From positions 496,001 to 560,000 of the forward strand of contig NW_024465777.1 in assembly GCF_017591425.1 (NCBI RefSeq): a DNA stretch of 64,000 nucleotides. Reading direction: 5' to 3'. The notes under the pieces were generated by a model. That model was not told the DNA's origin. It ran no database searches and worked only from the letters and a program-made list of their open reading frames with translations. Numbering within the stretch: the stretch's first letter is position 1; every line of letters begins with the position of its first letter. Both the position numbers and the translations under genes were made by a program. Below, piece by piece: positions 34,338 through 41,891 of this stretch. Origin of the DNA: Ochotona curzoniae (taxonomy: Eukaryota > Chordata > Mammalia > Lagomorpha > Ochotonidae).

Positions 34338-36097
34338 AAGTGGAGAAAAAATACCATGCTCCTGGATGAACAGAGTCATCATCAGAATGTCCATATTACC
34401 AAAAGTAATATATAGATTCAACGAGATTCCAAACAAAGTACCAAGAGCATTCTTTACAGAGCTGGAAAAGATGAAACAAAGTTTCATCTGGAAACACAAA
34501 AAAAACACGAGTAGACAGAACTATTCTGAACCTAGCAGGAGGAATCACAATCACAGATCTTTGGACATATTATAGGGTGGTGGTTATCAAAAACAGTTTG
34601 GTACTTTTACAGAAACAAGAGAGGTAGATCAATGAAGTAGAATAGAGATAGCAGAAGGGAATCCACACTTGCACAATCATATAATCTAAGAAAATAGAAA
34701 ACAACCCAGGAAAAAGGAAGGTCTGTTCAATAAATGCTTTGGGACCACTGACTAATAGCCTGCAGAAATAAGAAGCAGGACCCATACCTTTCACCATACA
34801 CAAAGATCAAATCTAAATGGATAAAAGATCAGATCTAAATGGATAAAAGATCTAAAATTGCATCCAGAAACCATCACACTTTTGGAAGAAAAGTTGGAAA
34901 CATTCTGCAAAATATAGGTGTAGGCATGGACTTCTCTGAAAAATCATCAAAAGCAAAAGAAGTCAATACCAAAATAAACGGGACTACATTAAGATAAGAA
35001 GTTTCTGCACAACAAAGGAAACAATCAACAAAGGAAAACAACAGAATGGGAGATCTTTACACACTACACAGGAGACAAAGGGCTAATTTCCAGAATATAC
35101 AAAGAACTCCACAACAATAACATCAAAAGAAACAAACCAGTCAAGAAATGGGCATGGGAAATGGGTAGACACTTTACAAAGGAACAAATTCAAATAGCTA
35201 ACAGGCACATGAAAAAGTGCTCAAGCTTCTCTAGTAATAAGGGAAATTCAAATAAAAGCAATACTGAGGTTCCAGTTAACACCAGAAAGAATTGCCCACA
35301 TTGGTCTTAACAAAAAAAAAATCCAGTGACAAAATCTCCTCAATCATGTTACAGTGATTTTGCCTCAGTATTCCCTCAATCCTCGAGGAATCAAAGATTT
35401 CCCAGACTCATAACTAACCTCTCAGCAGTTATAGCATTTTTAAAAATACTTCTCCCATATCATTTCAGTGATCAATGAGGTATAAGTCTGACCTTTGGAA
35501 CCAGTTGGTTGATTATATATCCATGCTTATCTTTCATTCTGCTAACCTTTATCTCCTTAGTATAGCCATTTCAGTGCTCAGAAATGGCAGCGTTTCTATC
35601 AACACAGATGTAGCCCTTGTCTTCTTACTGTAACTTGGAACTTCAATGGTTATGTTCTTCCAGAAGGTTCAAGGTCTGTTTGGTCTATGGGCTCTTACTT
35701 CCCAGTGTGTGCTCAAGATCAGTTTCACTCAAATCTTCACTTGTTTGTTTGACAGAATTGGCAGCTCCCTTGAGTAGATACGATACATAATTAAGGTGGA
35801 TTATTTCTCAGATTACTTTGTCTCCTTAAACACTGTACTCCCTAAGGGATCAGGGTCAGATGATAAACATCAGTCAGGTTGTAATTTTCAGCACCAAGAA
35901 GATAATTAAGCTAAAGTTCTTATGTATTCTCCACATCAGAGATCTGAAGAACTGAGGTAGACATGCCATGTGATTTGACATAAATAATAGATAATCTCAG
36001 AAATCAGGATAGTCACAGTCTAGAAGACAATGTGGGTTATTAGGAATTTAAGAAAAAGTAATGTGCTGACACAGAAAGAAAAAAGTAAGGATAAAAA

Positions 36098-36395
36098 TTG
36101 AGAAACAATCTTAATCCTTCGGAATCTCATGTGGGCACTGGTTCTAATCCCAGTGGCCCAACTTCCCATCTAGCTCTCTGCCTGTGGCCTGGGAAAGCAG
36201 TCAAGGGCAGCCTAAAGCCTTGGGACCCTGCACCAGTGTGGGAGAACCAGAGGAGGCTCCTGGCTCCTGGCTTCAGATTGGCTCAGGTTCAGACATTGCG
36301 GCCATTGGGGAGTGAATCAACAGATGGAAGATCTTCCTCTCAATCTCTCTTCCTGTCTGTATATCTGACTTTCAAATAAAAATAAATAAACTTAA
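36098..36395 (+). repeat. C-type SINE, 5'-truncated
   Basis: Plus orientation from 'ggaatctcatgtgggcactggttctaatccc' to 'tttcaaataaaaataaataaac'. The first ~40 nt of the family are missing. It lies 340 bp upstream of the IgC exon. Confidence 0.88.
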
Positions 36396-36734
36396 AAAAA
36401 AACTCTAATGAATGGAAAAATACAATTGAAAGTATTGAAATGTGGGTTTGGAGTTCAACATTAATAAATTTTAGTTGACTTCTGTTACCTTCTGTGACCT
36501 AACTGCAGATACACCTGGGTACAGAGCTTTTGGCAGGCCTCACTGTCAGTATTAGTGACAGCTTCAAGTCTTCTATGATTTTCAAACCTCAGGTACTGAT
36601 TTCTGTCAGGAAGCTTTCTCCTCCAACCCAAGGCTATGGTATTTATCTATTTCCTCTCATTAGAGTTATTGTGTAATTTAGGGGTTTCTGGACAAAAAAC
36701 ATCAAGGTTTCAGATGATTGGCTCCTCCCCACAG

Positions 36735-37016
36735 GACTTGGTTCTGGTCCTCGCATCGTCATTGTGGGTCCAGAAGATGAAGGCATAAAGCTGTCATGCA
36801 CTGGCGAGGGGTGGTTTCCCCAGCCTGAAGTACAATGGAAGGATGAAAGTGGAGAGAAGATTGCATCTGTGTCTGAGAACAAGACCCAAGGTGATGACGG
36901 GTTGTTCCAGATAGAGGCATTCCTCATCGTGAGAGACAGAACAAAGGGAAAAGTGTCCTGCTCCATGAAGAACCACTTCCTTCTACAGGAGCAGGTGGAC
37001 ACAATCTCTATCCCAG
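36735..37016 (+). CDS. BTNL IgC-type domain exon
   Basis: 282 nt, phase 1 in and out, with an acceptor CCACAG and donor GTAAAG. It encodes 94 residues of the membrane-proximal C-set domain: GIKLSCTGEGWFPQPEVQW carries the first Cys and core Trp, then a DDGLFQIEAFLIVRD strand and GKVSCSMKN with the second Cys. The WFPQP motif is diagnostic of the butyrophilin family. Open throughout. Unlike many relatives it has only a short GPRIVIVGPED lead-in before the first strand. Confidence 0.93.
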
Positions 37017-37132
37017 GTAAAGTGTTGCTTACATGGGGAACAGGAGGAGAGTAAGGAGAGAGTGTTGGGACGTGGGATGGAAGGGCTTGTCTGGTGCCTG
37101 CTTTCTGCTCATGTGTGCGGGCTCTGTGTCAG

Positions 37133-37300
37133 AGCCCTTCTTCCCTAGGACCTCCCCTTGGATGGTAGCATTTGCTGTGACTTTCAGCATCCTTATGCTT
37201 CTCCTGATTGCTATTGTTGGATGTATTTGTGTTGTCCTAAATGAAGAAGAGAAAGAGAGGAAGGCCATGGATTTAAAAAAGAAAAACAGTATTGATGAAG
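37133..37300 (+). CDS. BTNL transmembrane exon
   Basis: 168 nt. An acceptor GTGTCAG at 37,126-37,132 gives Glu-Pro-Phe-Phe (compare DPFF in butyrophilins). The hydrophobic span runs from MVAFAVTFSILMLLLIAIV to GCICVVL, followed by a charged start of the cytosolic stem, EEEKERKAMDLKKK. A second AG at 37,147-37,148 would cause an early stop, so the upstream AG is the likely site. Donor GTATAC. Confidence 0.88.
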
Positions 37301-37665
37301 GTATACTATGAATCATATGTGGTGGTGGTGTGAATTTGTTGGTTTGTTAGATTCATCAATATATATTTGTCATCTGCTGGCACATACATAAATAAACAAG
37401 ACTGTTTTATAGCCCCAAGATCCCAAACAAAGCATGGGACCCAGGGCCCCTGTGAGAAAAATATATTATAGTAGAATCCACTGTTCACTGATATAAACAT
37501 GAATTTAGGAAATAACTAAAATAAAACAAAATTAAGAAAAATTTCTTGCCCAAACAATTTAGAAGTACTTAGTATCAGGACTTTATACTGATATACTAAC
37601 TAGAAGACAGACTTTGGATTCCTCTTATGTAACGTCTATCATGTTGTTTCGTTTCTCCTTTTCAG

Positions 37666-37686
37666 AATTCATCAAGAAAGAACTTG
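37666..37686 (+). CDS. BTNL heptad micro-exon 1
   Basis: 21 nt (7 codons), TTTTCAG acceptor and GTGAGT donor, phase 1. It encodes EFIKKEL. Such 21-nt exons coding one coiled-coil heptad are a hallmark of butyrophilin genes. Confidence 0.8.
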
Positions 37687-37778
37687 GTGAGTTCTCTCTT
37701 TTCTTTATCCTGTGAAGAAATTAGAGTCCTGCCTCCATTCTGAGTCTTGGCATCTCACAGGTTGTTATTTCTTTGCAG

Positions 37779-37803
37779 AGAGAAGGAAGTCTGTATCCAA
37801 GCG
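37779..37803 (+). CDS. BTNL heptad micro-exon 2
   Basis: 25 nt between CTTTGCAG and GTGAGT, reading ERRKSVSK plus two bases. Family exons here are normally a multiple of three, so one extra base shifts the frame for what follows. The splice signals are good, so this looks like a genuine +1 insertion. Confidence 0.65.
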
Positions 37804-37867
37804 GTGAGTTCCATTCATGTTGTGGATAGGCCAATCACCTCCTCTATCTATCTGTTCTTTTAAATAA

Positions 37868-38172
37868 TTACTTACGCATTTTAAAGGCAGTGGTAGAAAG
37901 AGAAAAACGCATAGAGATAAAGATCTTGCATCTTTTGGTTTCTTTTCCAAATGACCACATCAGTCAGGGTTGGGCCAGGCCAACGGCAGGAGTCCAGATT
38001 CATCCAGGTCTCCCGTGTGGGTATTAGGATCCCAAGAACTTCACACAGCTTCCACCATTTCCAAAGCACATTAACAAGGGGCTGGAGCTGGAGTGGAGCA
38101 GCCAGAGCTCAAGCTAGTGCTCTGCTTTAGGATTCTGATGTTGCAAGTAGGGGCTTAATCCACTGTGCCAGA
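37868..38172 (-). repeat. C-type SINE (old copy)
   Basis: Reverse orientation within the stem-region intron: 'ttttaaaggcagtggtagaaagagaaaaacgc', 'aggtctcccgtgtgggtattaggatcc', 'ggcttaatccactgtgccag'. Confidence 0.75.
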
Positions 38173-38669
38173 AGGGTTGCCAGGGGAAGCAAAGTGAATC
38201 AACATGGATGTAAGAGGCAAACTTTGTAGCAAAAAAGATGAAATGCCTCCTATTTTTCAAGGAAGTGCTATGACTTAGCTTGTTTGAATGAACATGCAGG
38301 CTAACAGGGAAATGGAATCCTTTAGGCTGAAATCCAGACAGAACTCAACTTGACTGACTGATACAGAGTTTATTTGACCAGGGAGAGAATTTTTCTGTCT
38401 GGTAGGGATCATATCTGTTTAGTGGAGGCAGACTCATTTGAAAAAATGTGTCACACAGATATCAAAGCAATACATGGTTTTAGGCTTTAACAATACGCAA
38501 TCAAATGACCAGTTCCTCAGACTGGTGAGAAGCAGAAAATATGAGAATAGGACAGACCCAGTAGAACTGTCATTAGGAACTGAAACAGCATTTCACAAAC
38601 CTTCAGATTTTTATAGTCACAGTAAATTTTGTTCTCTTGAGGGTATCTAATTCTTTTGTCTTATTTCAG

Positions 38670-38697
38670 ACCGGAGGAAAGGAAGCTTACAACACTG
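38670..38697 (+). CDS. BTNL stem micro-exon 3
   Basis: 28 nt between TATTTCAG and GTGAGT. In the running frame it reads PEERKLTTL after a shared Arg codon. It again has one base more than a multiple of three. If all three micro-exons are used, the frame leaves phase 1 here. Confidence 0.6.
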
Positions 38698-38909
38698 GTG
38701 AGTAAATTTGATGCTGTCTGTGGCTTCAACTATCCCGGGATCCCATGGGAAATTACCAAACAATTCCAGAGACATGGAATCTTCTGGAGGTTTTGTTTTA
38801 AAGCTGGCGGGGGTGGGGGGGCGGGGGGAGTGAGTGGCTAAAGAGTATCACATTATTTCCCAAAATATGTTCTTGGCTTGTTTTACCATGCAATTTATTT
38901 CCTTTTTAG

Positions 38910-38936
38910 GCTGGAGAAAGGAGAAATTCTGGGGTC
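38910..38936 (+). CDS. BTNL stem exon preceding B30.2, capped by an LTR
   Basis: A CTTTTTAG acceptor is followed by GC TGG AGA AAG GAG AAA TTC TGG, which in phase 1 is the family's (G/E)WRK.. block. An LTR starts within a few bases of where the splice donor should be, so the normal junction to B30.2 is probably lost. In the frame actually inherited from the previous exon, a stop follows inside the LTR near 38,967. Confidence 0.65.
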
Positions 38937-39664
38937 TGTGTGGTCGGTGTGGAAGACAGGAAGGTGTGAAGAGTATTATTCCGTTGCAGGCAGGACCGCA
39001 AGGAATTTCCTGCTGCATGGGAGGGCCCAGCAGATGTCTCTACAGCCACCTGAATGCAGCTCCACCTCCCTTTGCATGGACACTGGACAATCCCACTAAG
39101 AATTCTGTAATTTATTTAGGCATTATCTGCCTCTGTGGAGTTCATGTTTACTACCAATGTGAGCTTGGAAGTTGATATTACTGATACCTTTTTAGCCAAA
39201 GGACCTTTTTATTATTGCTGGCCCCCATTGACCATATGCTGATCAAGGGTGTTACATCCCCAGGTGTAGTGGGAATCTATTCTTTCCCTCTTTCTTTGAC
39301 CTTTAGGTCCTTCCTTCTGTGATGCATTTCCTCCCTTAACTGATTCAAGACTAAGTTGTAGAATGAGGATTGTAGTAGGAATATGTTACTGATTCATATG
39401 CATCATTGAGAACTTCCTGACCACAGGGTCAGGATAGATAGCATCCTGCTTTAAGGTGAAACAAACGGCAGAATTATCCTTAGAAACACCTATTTGATCA
39501 TGACATAAAAAGTCTGAGCCAGAGTTTGACTGCTTCTGTATAAATAAAGCAGACAGCTTTCTTGCATTGTCCATTATGATCATGAAATCGTACTGGTCCA
39601 TTTTGTTTCTCTTTGCACCTCATCCGTGCACCTTTGCAAGCTCAGCTGGAGCTGGACTCCAGCA
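38937..39664 (+). mobile_element. Solo LTR, sense to the BTNL gene
   Basis: Shares with the 9.1-kb LTR a GGCCCAGCA...TGTCTCT...CACCT block and with all the LTRs here the poly(A)-site region: AATAAA at 39,543-39,548, 'cattgtccattat', then 'caagctcagctggagctggactcca'. The exact start is uncertain (TG at 38,937 or 38,939) and no target duplication was recognised. Confidence 0.7.
39543..39548 (+). terminator. LTR-borne polyadenylation signal
   Basis: AATAAA in sense orientation about 600 bp after the last intact BTNL stem exon. It could end a shortened BTNL transcript. This is inferred from position only. Confidence 0.45.
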
Positions 39665-39967
39665 TAGAAGTTCAAAGCAGGTGAGATATCTTGTGACTGG
39701 GTCCCCATCAGCCTCTTGTATACAAATGAGAAACACTTGCATCTGAACATTGGCAGTCATCTCAAGGCTTTCATTCTGGTCTCAATGAGTTCTTTAATGT
39801 CCTGAGGCTATTTATTCAACCTGTCAGTTAAAAGCACAGTCCCTGACTCACTATTTTCCAACTTCACAATGGCACAAAGGTATTATGCATTTAGTAGAAA
39901 ATGAACTTCTAATTATAATTTTGTTGTAGTGTATAAATGCATATCATATTATAATTTGAAATATTTT

Positions 39968-40330
39968 CTTTTTATTTTCCTCTTATTTGAAAGGCAGATA
40001 GACATAGAAAGATAAACACATTGATTGAGGCAAACAGAAAAAAAGAGAAAGGGAGAGAGAGAGTCTTTAACTTGATTCATTCCTCCAGATTGCAGTAACA
40101 TCTGCGGTTGGGCCAGGCAAAAGCCCAGAACACCAGCCCGATCTCCCACCTAGGTGGCAGGGACTCATGTTACTTATTCATCATGCGCTAAGATACACTT
40201 TGGCAGGAAGCTAGATCAGAAGCAGTGTAGTTGGTTAGAACCAGGCATTCTAAAATGGTATATGACATCCCACACAACTACTTAAGCTGCTTTGCCAAAC
40301 ATCCATCCCAGCACAACACTCTTGCATGAT
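39968..40330 (-). repeat. C-type SINE (old copy)
   Basis: Reverse orientation: 'tttgaaaggcagatagacatag', a GA-rich tract, 'tcctccagattgcagtaacatctgcggttgggccaggc', 'atctcccacctaggtggcagggactcatgt'. Confidence 0.65.
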
Positions 40331-41891
40331 GCTGAGCAATAGCAATCAATCGTAGCTTCTGGTCAGCCAGGCAAACACTAGGGTAAACCACTGGATATTC
40401 AACATTTTGGCATGTTGGTAGCATTTTTTTTTTAATTTGCATCCCATTGTATCATCAACAAGTCACTTTATTATAAAATAAGCTTTGTTCAGTAATTTTG
40501 CTCAACTGTAAATCAACTTAAGTGTTCTGATTACATTTAAGACAGGTTAGTCTATTCTAGGATTTTAGATAGAATAGGTATATGAAATACATTTTCAACT
40601 TGATATTTCCAATCATTAATGAATTTTATAGACCCACCATAAGTCAAGAAACATCTTTATATGACTATTCACTGCCAAAAAGTAAGCAGGTGATCTCTGG
40701 CTTAATGGGAAAGTATTCACATAGACTGTGATATGTATCCAGAAGGAGCAAGTGATTGTCAAATACGAAAAAGTGGGTTGGGGAATTTCCTTCAAGGAGT
40801 GGATATTTAGGCTGAGACTTGAATAAAATATTGAATTTATTCACATGTATAACATTGGAAGAATGTTTCAATTGGAAGGCTATACACTGTATGTCCAGCG
40901 TGAGTCAGGAAAGGGCATTTTAAATCACAATGATGTGAAATAGCCACTAACCAGAGTAGTCTTTCCAAAGTCATAAGTTATCAGCTTCTACTTCATGCCA
41001 CCTCACTCTGAATATTCCTGCCAGACCCAAACAGTTCCTAATTATGTTAGTGCTCCAAAAATTCAACTATAATTACCAGATGCCCGTTTTCATGGGAAAA
41101 TTTTTGCTTATGAGAATATTTCTTAGGCAAGATGTAGATTTATTACTTTTGTATTAGTACTTCTGTTACTACTGCTGTTAGTGTAAATACTGGAAGCTAA
41201 AGATCGCTGATTGCTCATCATGGATTAGATGTGCAGCATTTTAAGTTCATCACACACTATCTCATATATTTCTCACAATATCCTTATGCTAAAGTTGATC
41301 ATAATTATGTTCATCATTGTGACATTTAAATGAGGTTAAAATAAGCAAAGTAATTTCATCAAGTTTGCAACTACTAAGGTCCAGCAATGATCAAAGTTCA
41401 GATATTTCTGACTACAGTGCTTGGTATTTCAACAAGTGATATAATAAGAGCATGTGAGAATTATATAATTTGGTTACTATATAAAATGCATGTAAAAGTA
41501 GCCCTGAATTGTTTTTAAAGCACACAGTGACTAAAAATATAACAAATTTAACTATAAGAAGAAAGCAGAAGGGTAAGAGGTATTTACAAAACAGTGGAAA
41601 GACTCCATTTTAAAACACTTGACACTAGGGATGGTGAAAGAGATAGTCACCCTGACTAGATAGTCTTGGGCTGTCTGGAATAGATGGTTACCCAAGGTCA
41701 TATCCAACTTCAAATTTTGTTGGTTTGCACAACATGCATCTCTTAGAGAAGAATGCAAGCTGTTTTGCCTATTTTTCTGTTCTTGTGGTTTTTGGCTTGT
41801 TTTTGACCTTTGTCCTTACACAGTATTTCCATCTTTCTTAGGCCAACAAGTCTAACATATATTTTCATTTTTGTTTCCTCCACCTCCGCAG
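40331..41891 (+). other. BTNL intron before B30.2
   Basis: About 1.5 kb, AT-rich, with no recognisable gene or repeat family. It ends in a pyrimidine-rich CTCCACCTCCGCAG acceptor. Confidence 0.5.

Larger units (their letters stand above)
32766..35310 (+). mobile_element. L1 ORF2 segment (inverted half), interrupted
   Basis: Plus-strand ORF2 pieces are MKYLGINLTK (32,790-32,820), DVYEENYRTL-like (33,945-33,985), [12 protein letters not shown]...[17 protein letters not shown] (34,385-34,500), and the region ending HMKKCSSF (35,205-35,230). The frame is broken by substitutions, by the LTR at 32,826-33,934 and by the SINE at 34,013-34,337. No intact ORF2. Confidence 0.8.
26171..36734 (+). other. 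BTNL intron 2, repeat-filled
   Basis: A 10.6-kb intron between IgV and IgC. It holds at least eight SINEs, old L1 remnants, an L1 with an inverted 5' part, and one or two LTRs, annotated separately. Stretches at about 26,610-27,560, 27,900-28,650, 28,900-29,160 and 35,320-36,095 contain nothing recognisable beyond AT-rich sequence. No alternative exon with splice signals was found. Confidence 0.6.

Noticed and set aside
37147..37300. Alternative acceptor for the BTNL membrane exon at CCCTAG
   Set aside because: With the phase left by the IgC exon it gives TAG after six codons. The upstream GTGTCAG acceptor preserves the frame and the family's PFF motif.
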